Assembly: GCF_023650955.1 (NCBI RefSeq) | Contig: NZ_CP098039.1 | Span: forward strand, 124,001 to 188,000 | Origin: Thermosynechococcus sp. HN-54 | Lineage (GTDB): Bacteria; Cyanobacteriota; Cyanobacteriia; Thermosynechococcales; Thermosynechococcaceae | Length of the DNA stretch: 64,000 nucleotides | Direction: 5' to 3' | Part shown: piece after piece, positions 44,891 through 53,407 of the stretch | Layout: every line of letters starts with the position of its first letter | Numbering within the stretch: position 1 is the first letter of the stretch | The notes under the pieces: generated by a model | Databases searched by the model: none | The model's input: only the letters and a program-made list of their open reading frames with translations | Told to the model about the DNA's origin: nothing | Program-made: the position numbers and the translations under genes

Positions 44891-45946
44891 ATGATTCAAA
44901 TGGTGCTGGAGAACCCAGTTTCCGTCAAGGATGCCGAGCGCTTTTGTCAAGAGATATTACCCCAAGTCTCGCGCACATTTGCCCTCAGTATTCGCTTTCT
45001 CCCCGGAAATCTGGGTCGGGCGGTTCTGGTTGCCTATCTGATTTGTCGCATTGCCGATACCGTTGAGGATGATCCCGTCGCCAGCGTCCCCGCGAAAACC
45101 GCCCTCTTGGATCACTTATTGGAGTGCTTTGACAGTCCCGATCTGGCCAATAGCTATGGTGAAACGGCACGGGGGGTTCAGGGGGAGCCAGCCCATGTAG
45201 AACTGGTGAAAAATACCGGCCTTGTCTTTGCCCTCTACCGGTCTTTACCGCTCACCTCTCAACAGCATGTCCAACGCTGGGTGAGCGAAATGGTGCATGG
45301 GATGAAAAAGTTTGTCAACCTCTATCCCAATGGCATCCGTATTCAAACCCTTGAGGAATATAAAGAGTACTGTTATTACGTTGCTGGAACCGTTGGCTAT
45401 CTGCTCACGGATTTGTGGTACGAGCATTCCCCCAGCATTGGCACCGAAGAATATCAGGTGCTGCTCAAGCGCTGTGGAGCCTTTGGCGAAGCTCTGCAAA
45501 CCGTGAATATTCTCAAGGATATTGCTTGGGATGCGGAGCACGAAAACTCGATTTATATCCCCAATGAATCTTTACTGCTTCAAGGCAGTAGCCACCAGTC
45601 CATCCTCAGTGCCGAGTACCTTCAACAAAATCATGCGGCCATTAAGGAATTGATTGCCCTCGCTTGGCACGATTTGGATGAAGCTCAAGCCTACTTACTA
45701 TCGGTACCCAAAGCCGCTATTCCCATTCGTCTCTTTTGCGTCTTACCACTATTGTTTGCCTATGCCACGTTGCGGGAGCTAACCCATTCGACCGCCATGC
45801 TCCAACCCGGCGGGGTCGTTAAAATCAGTCGCTCAGAGGTAAAATCGCTGATGGTCATGGGGCCTCTGTCCATTCTCAGCAACCACAGCCTCCGCTGGCT
45901 GATTGGCCAAGTGCGGCAAAAACCCTTCATCCTTGGCGGACTTTAG
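44891..45946 (+). CDS. Squalene synthase (phytoene/squalene synthase family)
   Basis: A 351-residue prenyltransferase joining two farnesyl diphosphates head to head. The first Asp-rich motif DTVED is at residues 56-60, YCYYVAGTVGYLLTDLW near 160-176 matches the squalene-synthase form rather than CrtB, and the second Asp region is DIAWD at 210-214 (usually DxxED, so diverged). C-terminal helices end without a long anchor. ATG 44891 is chosen because AGGAG lies 11 bases upstream. Product could be squalene for hopanoids; phytoene is less likely. Confidence 0.78.
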   Translation: MIQMVLENPVSVKDAERFCQEILPQVSRTFALSIRFLPGNLGRAVLVAYLICRIADTVEDDPVASVPAKTALLDHLLECFDSPDLANSYGETARGVQGEPAHVELVKNTGLVFALYRSLPLTSQQHVQRWVSEMVHGMKKFVNLYPNGIRIQTLEEYKEYCYYVAGTVGYLLTDLWYEHSPSIGTEEYQVLLKRCGAFGEALQTVNILKDIAWDAEHENSIYIPNESLLLQGSSHQSILSAEYLQQNHAAIKELIALAWHDLDEAQAYLLSVPKAAIPIRLFCVLPLLFAYATLRELTHSTAMLQPGGVVKISRSEVKSLMVMGPLSILSNHSLRWLIGQVRQKPFILGGL

Positions 45947-46039
45947 GGAAATGCGTTAAAAAAGCCAATGGTTGGAGGAACCAGAATCCGCTAGGATAGG
46001 GGAGGATGGCTGAATTGTTACAAATCTTCATAACCCGAC

Positions 46040-46912
46040 ATGGATTGCATTATTCACCGCCGCGCTGAGTTTGCCGCCAGTCATCGCTACTGGTTGCCGG
46101 AGTGGTCTGAAGTGGAGAATTTGGCTCGGTTTGGTGCCAATAGTCGCTTCCCCGGTCACGGCCACAACTATGAACTGTTTGTTTCCATGGGGGGCGCAGT
46201 GGATGAGTTGGGCATGGTGTTGAATCTATCGGATGTCAAGCACATCATTCGCCGTGAAGTCATTGAACCCCTGAATTTTTCCTACCTCAATGAAGTGTGG
46301 CCAGAGTTTCAAGCCACGTTACCAACCACGGAACACATTGCGCGGGTGATTTGGGATCGATTGACCCCCCATCTACCCCTTGTGCGCATTCGCCTGTTTG
46401 AACATCCCCGCCTTTGGGCGGACTACACGGGAGACCCTATGGAAGCCTATCTTTCTGTTGGTACTCACTTTAGTGCGGCGCATCGCCTTGCCCTTGAAGA
46501 TCTTAGCTACGAAGAAAACTGCCGCATCTATGGCAAATGTGCCCGCCCCCACGGCCATGGCCACAACTACCACGTGGAGATTACGGTTAAAGGGGCAATC
46601 CATCCGCGGACGGGCATGATTGTTGATTTGGTCAAGCTCGAGGAAGTTCTCAAGGAACAGGTGATCGAACCTCTAGATCACACATTTTTGAATAAAGATA
46701 TTCCCTACTTTGCGACGGTGGTGCCGACGGCAGAGAACATTGCCATTTACATTGCCCAGTTGTTGCAGGAGCCGATTCGCCAGTTGGGAGCGACACTCCA
46801 CAAGGTGAAGTTGATCGAAAGCCCCAATAACGCCTGTGAAATCCTCTGTGAGGAATTGCCCTCTAGGGAGGGGGTTCTCAGTGGTGCCCTACCAGTCTTG
46901 GAGCGAGTTTAG
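46040..46912 (+). CDS. Tandem 6-carboxytetrahydropterin synthase-like protein (duplicated domain)
   Basis: A 290-residue protein made of two PTPS/QueD domains. The C-terminal copy has the zinc histidines H148, H173 and H175, the catalytic cysteine C167 in GKCARPHGHGHNY, the D213-H214 pair in PLDHTF, and E261. The N-terminal copy keeps zinc-type histidines H15, H40 and H42 but has no cysteine and reads PLNFSY, so it has lost both catalytic groups. QueD makes 6-carboxytetrahydropterin for queuosine; the PTPS reaction for biopterin is an alternative. MAPEG gene follows three bases later. Confidence 0.88.
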   Translation: MDCIIHRRAEFAASHRYWLPEWSEVENLARFGANSRFPGHGHNYELFVSMGGAVDELGMVLNLSDVKHIIRREVIEPLNFSYLNEVWPEFQATLPTTEHIARVIWDRLTPHLPLVRIRLFEHPRLWADYTGDPMEAYLSVGTHFSAAHRLALEDLSYEENCRIYGKCARPHGHGHNYHVEITVKGAIHPRTGMIVDLVKLEEVLKEQVIEPLDHTFLNKDIPYFATVVPTAENIAIYIAQLLQEPIRQLGATLHKVKLIESPNNACEILCEELPSREGVLSGALPVLERV

Positions 46913-46915
46913 GTG

Positions 46916-47326
46916 ATGCTGAGCAATATCCCTTGGCTACTGGCAGTAAGTTTACTCACAGCAACGTTGTTGATCTATTTTCCCTACATTTTTGTTGTGG
47001 TCGGTCGCTTACAGGCGGGCTTTGATATGGCGGCTCCCCGTGCCCTTTTTGAGAAGTTGCCTCCCTTTGCCCAGCGGGCGGTGTGGGCACACGAAAATAG
47101 CTTTGAAACGTTTATGCCCTTTGCAGCGGCGGTGTTGCTGACTCTCTTTGCAGGGGTGAATAATTCAATGGTGGCGATCGCCAGCCTCAGTTTTGTTGTT
47201 GCCCGCTTTTTGTACAGTATCTGCTACATTGCCAATTTTCCCCTTGGTCGCTCGCTCATGTTTGGGGTGGGAACCGCGGCAACGCTGACGCTCTTTTGGC
47301 AAAGTCTCACCACCCTTGCCCGTTAA
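46916..47326 (+). CDS. MAPEG family membrane protein
   Basis: A 136-residue protein with four membrane helices (about 5-28, 64-82, 84-104 and 110-132). The segment FEKLPPFAQRAVWAHENSFETFMPFAAAV with its invariant Glu-Asn-x-x-Glu is the MAPEG (membrane-associated eicosanoid/glutathione metabolism) signature, and VVARFLYSICYIANFPLGRS contains the second motif. In bacteria the role is mostly unknown; glutathione-dependent detoxification is a reasonable guess. ATG 46916 follows the pterin synthase stop directly (GTG at 46913 also possible). Confidence 0.85.
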   Translation: MLSNIPWLLAVSLLTATLLIYFPYIFVVVGRLQAGFDMAAPRALFEKLPPFAQRAVWAHENSFETFMPFAAAVLLTLFAGVNNSMVAIASLSFVVARFLYSICYIANFPLGRSLMFGVGTAATLTLFWQSLTTLAR

Positions 47327-47376
47327 TATCGTTTATAAAACCCTTGAGGAAATGCACTGAGCATAGAGTATTCTAA

Positions 47377-47862
47377 ATGTCTCTTGATAATCTCCGCACC
47401 CTCTACCAGCAGGTCATTCTAGAGCACTACAAAAAACCCCGCCACCGTGGCCGCACGCAGCCGGTGGATCGCCAACAGCGGGGGCATAACCCCTCCTGTG
47501 GAGACACGATTGATTTAACCGTTGCCCTAGAGACCAATGAGCAGGGGGAAACGATCATTAAGGATATTCAGTTTGAGGGGGAAGGCTGCGCGATCGCCAT
47601 GGCCTCAGCAGATTTGATGGCCGATGCCCTGCGAGGACAACCCGTGAGTCGCGCCCTACAAATGGTGGAGCAGTTCCAAGCAATGATGAAGGGGCAATTT
47701 GAGTTTCCCCGCGAATTCCGCAAGCTGAACGTGATGCAGGGAGTGGCGCAGTTTCCCGTGCGCATTAAATGTGCCACATTGACATGGCATACCCTGCGCG
47801 CAGCATTGCAGCAAGATCAAGCCCCGGTGAATGGCTTTGTCAGTAATGAGGAGGAAGAGTAG
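47377..47862 (+). CDS. sufU: SufU-type Fe-S cluster assembly protein
   Basis: A 161-residue NifU/IscU N-domain protein of the SUF system. It has the three cysteines C41 (NPSCGD), C71 (GEGCAIAMASAD) and C132 (RIKCATL) and the Asp at 43 that together bind zinc or a nascent cluster. The loop is longer between the second and third cysteines than in IscU, which is the SufU hallmark. In Gram-positive bacteria SufU shuttles sulfur from SufS; in cyanobacteria its role is less certain. The stop codon shares a base with the Ycf51 start (TAGTG). Confidence 0.88.
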   Translation: MSLDNLRTLYQQVILEHYKKPRHRGRTQPVDRQQRGHNPSCGDTIDLTVALETNEQGETIIKDIQFEGEGCAIAMASADLMADALRGQPVSRALQMVEQFQAMMKGQFEFPREFRKLNVMQGVAQFPVRIKCATLTWHTLRAALQQDQAPVNGFVSNEEEE

Positions 47863-48350
47863 TGCTGACGCCCGCCGATTTTGCCACCTATAGCCGTTGG
47901 GCAGGAATTGCCACCCTTGTCATGGCGGCTTTGACTGTCCTCACCTTTGTTTTCCGCTGGGGCGTGCGCTTTCGCTTTGTTGGTATCACGGGTTTCTTAG
48001 GGGTAGTGACCGTAGGCTTGTTTGCCCTGAGTATTGTGCCCATTGTTCACTCCCCTGTACCCGGCGCCGGCAAATACACCCTCGTCTATGACAATGGGGC
48101 GACTCAAGTGGTCATTAAAGTGCCGGCTGACATTGACAGCCCTACCCTTGAGGCAACGCTGGTACAGGCCGCTAATGATTTATTTTCCTTGGGACGGCTA
48201 GGCCGAGGGGGCGATCGCCTGACCGTGATTGCCCGAACCATCGAACATCCTGAACCGGGGGTGACTGAACCCGTCATTTTAGGGGTGGCCACCCGTTCCT
48301 TGAGCGATCGCACCGATACAAATGTAACGGTTAGACTACTTAAAACCTAA
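47862..48350 (+). CDS. ycf51: Ycf51 family protein (DUF2518)
   Basis: A 162-residue protein with two membrane helices (about 13-34 and 39-62) and a C-terminal soluble domain containing GKYTLVYDNGATQVVIKVPADI. This arrangement matches Ycf51, which is conserved in cyanobacteria and red-algal plastids and has no known function. The start is GTG 47862, overlapping the sufU stop by one base. The last 11 bases coincide with the -35 region of the tRNA-Val promoter. Confidence 0.72.
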   Translation: MLTPADFATYSRWAGIATLVMAALTVLTFVFRWGVRFRFVGITGFLGVVTVGLFALSIVPIVHSPVPGAGKYTLVYDNGATQVVIKVPADIDSPTLEATLVQAANDLFSLGRLGRGGDRLTVIARTIEHPEPGVTEPVILGVATRSLSDRTDTNVTVRLLKT

Positions 48351-48368
48351 CCGCAGGTGTGGTATATT
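48340..48368 (+). promoter_or_regulatory. Promoter of tRNA-Val
   Basis: TTAAAA at 48340-48345, a 17-base spacer and TATATT at 48363-48368. The -10 box ends 11 bases before the tRNA 5' end. The -35 box lies within the last codons of ycf51. Confidence 0.5.
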
Positions 48369-48379
48369 AGTAAGTCCGA

Positions 48380-48453
48380 GGACGCATAGCTCAGTTGGTT
48401 AGAGCACCACGTTGACATCGTGGGGGTCACTGGTTCGAGTCCAGTTGTGTCCA
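48380..48453 (+). tRNA. trnV-GAC: tRNA-Val (GAC)
   Basis: Starts GGACGCATAGCTCAGTTGG. The acceptor GGACGCA pairs with TGTGTCC (one G-T), the anticodon arm is CCACG-TTGACAT-CGTGG with GAC, and the T arm is CTGG-TTCGAGT-CCAG, giving 74 bases with discriminator A. CCA is not encoded. Confidence 0.95.
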
Positions 48454-48558
48454 TCTTTACAAAATCTTCAAGCTCCCAAGAGGATTCAGGGAAGGCTTTT
48501 GCCAACGCTTTCTTGGCTGCTAACTGTAAACTTTGCCCTTAAGTGCTGATCTTTTGAA

Positions 48559-48640
48559 TGCGGACGGAGGGACTTGAACCCACACACCTTGCGGTACTAG
48601 AACCTAAATCTAGCGCGTCTGCCAATTCCGCCACGTCCGC
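48559..48640 (-). tRNA. trnL-UAG: tRNA-Leu (TAG)
   Basis: On the minus strand it starts GCGGACGTGGCGGAATTGG and folds as a class II tRNA. The acceptor GCGGACG/CGTCCGC is perfect, discriminator A, anticodon loop TTTAGGT with TAG, variable arm TACCGCAAGGTG, T-arm loop TTCAAGT. It points toward tRNA-Val; the 105 bases between them contain a weak inverted repeat CCAAGA/TCTTGG (48476-48481 and 48511-48516). Confidence 0.96.
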
Positions 48641-48696
48641 AGCAAACCTAGTTTAGCGCACTTTTGGTAGGGGACGATCGCCCTCATGGCCGAAGT

Positions 48697-50412
48697 TTAG
48701 TAATGATTCCCCACTTTGCGATGGTGAACAGCGGTCATGCCATCGGGCTTTGAGACACGGCCATTGTCCACAGTACTATAGACAATCCAGTGATCGTGGG
48801 CATCCAGACGGCTGACAACGGTACATTCCATATAGGCAAGGGCATCAGCCAAAATGGGACTGCCATTACTGGCCGGATAGGTCTTCACATGGGCAAAGCG
48901 ATCAGCTCCCGGTGGGAATCGCTTCAGGAAGTGGCGCATCAGGGGCTGGTAGTTCCCTTCTTCGAGAACGTTGAGCACAAAGGTATCCCCCACGTGCAGA
49001 AAGGACTCAATGGCCCGATCCTTGGCCACTGCAATGGAAACGCCAAGGGGTTCGGTACTGGCCTGCGCCACCCAAGAGGCCAACATGGCACTGTTGATAG
49101 CACCTTTTTGGGCGGTGATAATGTACAGCCCACCACTCAGCCGCCCAAGGGCTTTATCGAGGTCAGTGTCCAAGGCTTTCATCTGCTTGACCGTGCGATC
49201 GCGCAACAGCCATTGACCCATGTCGGTACCCGCTTCTTCCGCCTCTTGAAAGAGGGCATCGGTGGGAGTTGCTGTTACTCGAATCACAGGAAACGAGGGC
49301 GTCAAACCGGCATCCCGAAACTGGTTGAGTAGGGGATAGGCGGGTTCAGCATCAGCCACGCCACTTTCAAAAACACCAATCGCCTGTTTGGCATGGGCAG
49401 CGGCGCGAATCGTACTCAAAGCAGTTTTAGCCACAGCGGTGGTGGGGGGGGTGCCAATAATAATCCCAGCGGCAATCTCGGTGAGTTCGCGAATATCTTG
49501 GGGTTCAGCGGTGAGTAGATCCATTTTTTCAACCACCACACCGGTTTTGGCTGCCCCCCGTTCGATCGCTTCTGCTAGGGCATTGGCATAGCCATAGTTG
49601 GCCGCATAGAAAATGGCCACCGTGGTCGCAGCTTTGGCCTGCTCTTGACTCCAACTGCGGTAAGACTCTAGCCATTGCTCCAAATGATGGCGCAAAAGAG
49701 GGCCATGGCCTGTGGCGACCAGTTGTACTGGGGGAAGCGGTTCCAAGCGCTTGAAGGCGGAGAGCACGGAGCGGGCATTGGGCCCCATCAGACAGTCGTA
49801 GTAAAACTTGAAATCGGGTTCTAGCAGTTCTGGCTCGGTGTCAAAGGGATCATCATTGCAGAAGTGGGCACCAAAGACATCGCAGGTAAATAGAGTCTGG
49901 GTGCCGTGGTCATAGGTGAGGATGGTATCCGGCCAGTGGAGATTGGGCGCCATGATGAATTCGAGGGTATGCCCTTTGCCCAAGTCAAGGCGATCGCCAT
50001 TTTTCACTTGGCGCTGACTAAAGGGCTGGTGGATCAGATCCCCAAGAAACTGTAACGCCACCTTTGAGGCCACCACGGTCACATGGGGTGCTTTGGCCAA
50101 CACCTCCTTGACCAAGCCACTGTGGTCTGGCTCTGTATGGCTGACAATCAAATACTCAAGGTCATTGGGATCCACTAGTTGCCACAGTTGCTCTAGGTAG
50201 CGATCGCCAAACTTGGCATGGGAAGTATCCACAAGGGCAATGTGGTCACCCCTGATGAGAAACGAATTGTACGTGGTGCCATTTTCCAGGGCAAACTCAA
50301 TATCAAAACGATCGCGATCCCAATCCAGGCAACGAATTGCCGTCGTATCAGTGGCGATCTCCAACACCTGAAGGGTTAAGCGCAGTGGACGCTTAGGCGT
50401 ACTGACGGCCAT
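48697..50412 (-). CDS. flv3: Flavodiiron protein (A-type, Flv3-like)
   Basis: A 571-residue cyanobacterial flavodiiron protein that reduces O2 to water downstream of photosystem I, protecting it from over-reduction. Domains: beta-lactamase-like (1-255) with the iron ligands H92, E94, D96 and H97 in HTEPDHS and the later ligands in the TGHGP region; flavodoxin (265-405, FYAANYGYANALAEA); and a C-terminal flavin reductase (430-571). Because the canonical diiron ligands are retained it resembles Flv3 (or Flv2-type) rather than Flv1/Flv4. The symbol is by resemblance; the hetero-oligomer partner is not in the window. Confidence 0.88.
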   Translation of the reverse strand: MAVSTPKRPLRLTLQVLEIATDTTAIRCLDWDRDRFDIEFALENGTTYNSFLIRGDHIALVDTSHAKFGDRYLEQLWQLVDPNDLEYLIVSHTEPDHSGLVKEVLAKAPHVTVVASKVALQFLGDLIHQPFSQRQVKNGDRLDLGKGHTLEFIMAPNLHWPDTILTYDHGTQTLFTCDVFGAHFCNDDPFDTEPELLEPDFKFYYDCLMGPNARSVLSAFKRLEPLPPVQLVATGHGPLLRHHLEQWLESYRSWSQEQAKAATTVAIFYAANYGYANALAEAIERGAAKTGVVVEKMDLLTAEPQDIRELTEIAAGIIIGTPPTTAVAKTALSTIRAAAHAKQAIGVFESGVADAEPAYPLLNQFRDAGLTPSFPVIRVTATPTDALFQEAEEAGTDMGQWLLRDRTVKQMKALDTDLDKALGRLSGGLYIITAQKGAINSAMLASWVAQASTEPLGVSIAVAKDRAIESFLHVGDTFVLNVLEEGNYQPLMRHFLKRFPPGADRFAHVKTYPASNGSPILADALAYMECTVVSRLDAHDHWIVYSTVDNGRVSKPDGMTAVHHRKVGNHY

Positions 50413-50522
50413 CGGTAGTTCCTCAACGTTATGAAACTACCTTTTATCCTGACATATGAAGAAAGGTAACAGGATTCAAAGTTTTTAATGGCGGTGATAA
50501 TACTCGTTACAAACGGCAGTGC

Positions 50523-50807
50523 CTATTCGGGTTCGAGGGGCGCCATCGTCAGACCCGCCCGTAGGAGCTGCTCATGGTACAGTTCAGCCTGTTCTTGCGG
50601 CCCTATCCAAACAATGGCTTGGCCTTCATAGTGCACCTGATTGGTTAATTCCCAAGCGCGATCGCTCGTCATGTTGGGAATATATTTCATCAAACAGGCA
50701 GCCACGTGCTGAAACGTGTTGAAGTCGTCGTTCAGGACAATGACTTTATAGTTGGGGTAGTGCTTGCGAGTAACCTGTTGCCGCTCTTGGGGAACAACGC
50801 TAGGCAT
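50523..50807 (-). CDS. clpS: ATP-dependent Clp protease adaptor ClpS
   Basis: A 94-residue adaptor that delivers N-degron substrates to ClpAP/ClpCP. YKVIVLNDDFNTFQHVAACLMKYIP is the conserved N-degron pocket with the NDD motif, and the HYEGQAIVWIGPQEQAELYHEQLL segment forms the rest of the fold. Cyanobacteria often have two ClpS proteins; this is the ClpS1-like form, going by the classical pocket. A shared inverted repeat with the divergent DUF2237 gene lies 31-107 bases upstream. Confidence 0.92.
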   Translation of the reverse strand: MPSVVPQERQQVTRKHYPNYKVIVLNDDFNTFQHVAACLMKYIPNMTSDRAWELTNQVHYEGQAIVWIGPQEQAELYHEQLLRAGLTMAPLEPE

Positions 50808-50837
50808 AGGTCAAACAGGACGATAGCAGTACTGCCT

Positions 50838-50914
50838 CCTAGTTTAGCTCATAGGGCACAGATTGGCTGCGACTAGCACGTTGGGCGAATGGCTATGCTA
50901 TAGCTAAACTTAGG
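50838..50914. promoter_or_regulatory. Inverted repeat between divergent clpS and DUF2237 genes
   Basis: CCTAGTTTAGCT (50838-50849) is the reverse complement of AGCTAAACTTAGG (50902-50914), apart from one extra T. Each arm carries TAAACT pointing outward toward its gene, so the arms may be mirrored -10 boxes. The same GCTAAACTAGG string stands directly upstream of tRNA-Leu (about 48645-48655, minus strand). Confidence 0.4.
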
Positions 50915-50938
50915 GTTGAGGACTTGGGGGCATCTGTA

Positions 50939-51316
50939 ATGACGGCATTGAACGTGTTGGGAACACCCTTGGTGTGCTGCTGTCAAAATCCACTCACAGG
51001 ATTCTATCGCGATGGTTTTTGTCGAACAGGGGCAGGGGATGTGGGTGCCCATGTGGTTTGCGCCGAAATGACCGCCGAATTTCTCACCTTTACCCGCTCG
51101 CGGGGCAATGATCTTTCCACTCCGGTACCTGCCTACCAATTTCCCGGTCTGAAACCGGGCGATCGCTGGTGTCTGTGTGCCTCCCGTTGGCGTGAAGCCC
51201 TAGAGGCTGGCGTAGCACCACCCGTCATTCTAGAGGCGACCCATGTCAGTGCCCTTGAGTACGTCTCTCTAGAGGATTTGAAAGCCCACGCCCTTGGTGG
51301 TCGCCAGCAACCGTGA
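50939..51316 (+). CDS. DUF2237 family protein
   Basis: A 125-residue soluble protein with the conserved core NVLGTPLVCCCQNPLTGFYRDG, a VCAEMTAEFLTFTRSRGNDLSTP middle and GDRWCLCASRWREALEAG, which together define DUF2237. Function is unknown. Four or more cysteines are conserved in such proteins, perhaps for metal or disulfide, but no classical site can be named. The chosen start is ATG 50939 (MTALNVLG). An M48-like gene follows 18 bases later. Confidence 0.82.
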   Translation: MTALNVLGTPLVCCCQNPLTGFYRDGFCRTGAGDVGAHVVCAEMTAEFLTFTRSRGNDLSTPVPAYQFPGLKPGDRWCLCASRWREALEAGVAPPVILEATHVSALEYVSLEDLKAHALGGRQQP

Positions 51317-51334
51317 TCGGGGAAATACTGAGGT

Positions 51335-53404
51335 ATGCCCGACCCAGCAGCGGATTTTCGCCTAGATCCTCGCTATGTTGCCGGTTTAGCGGCCTTCAAC
51401 CGCGGCGATTATCAACTGGCGATCGCTGCCTTCAAAGCCGTGATTGCCACCCATGGTCAACGCCGTGAAGGTCTCAAGGCTCACCTACACCTGATTAAAG
51501 CCTATGCCCACACCCACCAGTGGCAAGAGGCCATTGATCTGTGTCAACTCCTAGCGCGATCGCCCCTCCCCCCCATTCAGGCTTGGGCACAAAAGCATCT
51601 ACCAGAGTTAGAACGCTGCTTGGATGAGGAACCCACCTCCCCCCATCTTGAGTTTGTCCCAACGCCTAGTTCAAGACCGCCTATTCAACTGCGGCGAGTG
51701 CCTCGCCTCTATCTATGGCTGAGTCAGGGGGCAACGCTGCTGCTAATCGCTTGGCTGCTCCAAAAACCGCTACAGGGACTGATCGCCAGTCTCCTTAGCT
51801 ACCCCAATGATCAACTAATGCTCCTGCGGGGTTGGGAAGGGGTAATAGCGTGGTTTCTGCTGGGCTGCTTGGGGGTGGGGCTACTCAGTGGTGGCAGTTG
51901 GTTCTGGTCGTGGCGATTGCGAACCTGCTATGGCCTGCGTCCCGTCAGTCTTGGAGAGTTAGAGGAGTACAGCCCCGAAACAGTAACATTGTTGGGACGC
52001 TTACAGTGGTCGTGGTGGCAACCCCGTCCTCAAGTAGGCTGTCTGGTGACGGCAGCACCAATCATTTTTAGCTATGGACGCTGGCAACCCCGAATTATTG
52101 TCAGTGAAGGCCTATTGCGATCGCTCTCTAGCGAGGAACTGTTGGCCTTAATGGCCAGTGAGATTGCCCAAGTGCGATTGGGGCTGAATACCCTAGTAAC
52201 CCCCTTGGTTCTGCTGTTGCAACTGCCCTATGACCTCTACTGTTGGTGTAGCCGTTGGGGCGATCGCCTTGCACCGCCTTACGGCAAGGATTGGGGCGCG
52301 TGGTTTGTCAAAGGTGTAGCCTATCTCCTCTGTGCCCTCGTTAGTCAAAGCAGCTACCTCCTCTTTCGCGGCCTAGAAATGCTCTGTTTCTCGAGCAATC
52401 AACTGCGCCAGTCCTATAGCGATCGCCACGGCGCTGCCCTGATCAGTAATCCCAATACCCTTGTGATGGCTTGGTTTCGCCTCATGGAAGCCACAGCAAC
52501 GACGGCGCGTGCCCAAGGGGAAATTGGTGCTCCCCTAGAGTCCTTGCGTCTCCTTCTCCCTCTCAACCCCACCCAAGCCGCCCTTTGGGGCGATCAACCC
52601 CTCGATTGGCCAACGCTGATCCGCTGGGATACCGCCCATCCACTGCGGTATTGGTTTCGCCTGACCTCCTCCCATCGTCCCCTTGGACTGCGCCTGCAAG
52701 CCCTCATGACCGATGCCCGTCAATGGGGACTGCGCCCCCTCCTCTCACTGCCTACCCTTTCCTCCCCTCGCTGTCAACGGGCTGGGCAACAACTGGCACC
52801 CTTCTGGGGAGCGATCGCGGGAGTCATCATGACGATTATCCTCACGAGCATTGGTCAATTTGCGCTGCGGGCGGGGACGATCGCATCTCCCCTTTGGTGG
52901 TTAGCAGATGGGTCAACCTTGGTGCGCAGCTTCATTTCCATTGGCATTGGTTTAGGTCTATTTCTGCGGTTCAATGCCTACTACCCACCCCGGCAACCCC
53001 AAACCTACACCCTTGGTCAACTCCTCTATCATCCTTTAGCTTTGCCCCTCGATAGTACCGTCGTTAAGCTAGAGGGGGTTTTGTGTGCCGCTAAAGGACT
53101 GCGCAATGGCTTAGGACAGCACCTCTGGCTCGATACAAAAGCGGGTCTGTTTCCGCTGCGCTGCTACAGAAGTTGGGGATCGATTTGGCCACTGCTTGAG
53201 CCAGCCTATCTCAAAAACTTAGGGGGGCGATCGCTGGTCATCCACGGTTGGTTTCGACGGGGTACGGTGCCCTTTGTTGAAGTGAAGGAGTGGCACACCC
53301 TCGACCAACAGCACCAACGATCCTGGGCAGCCCCCTATTGGGCGATCGCCATTGCCACGCTCTGGATCCTCTACGGCATCATGACACTATTGGGTTGGCT
53401 CTGA
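51335..53404 (+). CDS. TPR and M48-like membrane protein with degenerate zinc site
   Basis: A 689-residue protein. Residues 15-95 form two TPR-like helical repeats. Membrane helices follow at about 128-150 and 170-190, then an M48-type domain (200-470), two further helices (about 495-540) and a C-terminal soluble part, ending with a helix at 665-688. Where M48 has HExxH it reads SEIAQ (275-279), and the usual third-ligand E of SRxxEYxAD is absent (QLRQSYSDRHGA), so proteolysis is unlikely. It may be a scaffold or a pseudoprotease regulator. The Cas4-like nuclease gene starts three bases later. Confidence 0.75.
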   Translation: MPDPAADFRLDPRYVAGLAAFNRGDYQLAIAAFKAVIATHGQRREGLKAHLHLIKAYAHTHQWQEAIDLCQLLARSPLPPIQAWAQKHLPELERCLDEEPTSPHLEFVPTPSSRPPIQLRRVPRLYLWLSQGATLLLIAWLLQKPLQGLIASLLSYPNDQLMLLRGWEGVIAWFLLGCLGVGLLSGGSWFWSWRLRTCYGLRPVSLGELEEYSPETVTLLGRLQWSWWQPRPQVGCLVTAAPIIFSYGRWQPRIIVSEGLLRSLSSEELLALMASEIAQVRLGLNTLVTPLVLLLQLPYDLYCWCSRWGDRLAPPYGKDWGAWFVKGVAYLLCALVSQSSYLLFRGLEMLCFSSNQLRQSYSDRHGAALISNPNTLVMAWFRLMEATATTARAQGEIGAPLESLRLLLPLNPTQAALWGDQPLDWPTLIRWDTAHPLRYWFRLTSSHRPLGLRLQALMTDARQWGLRPLLSLPTLSSPRCQRAGQQLAPFWGAIAGVIMTIILTSIGQFALRAGTIASPLWWLADGSTLVRSFISIGIGLGLFLRFNAYYPPRQPQTYTLGQLLYHPLALPLDSTVVKLEGVLCAAKGLRNGLGQHLWLDTKAGLFPLRCYRSWGSIWPLLEPAYLKNLGGRSLVIHGWFRRGTVPFVEVKEWHTLDQQHQRSWAAPYWAIAIATLWILYGIMTLLGWL

Positions 53405-53407
53405 ACG

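Noticed and set aside
48476-48516. Strong terminator between tRNA-Val and tRNA-Leu
   Set aside because: The CCAAGA/TCTTGG arms enclose 29 bases and no T-run follows; too weak to list as a terminator.
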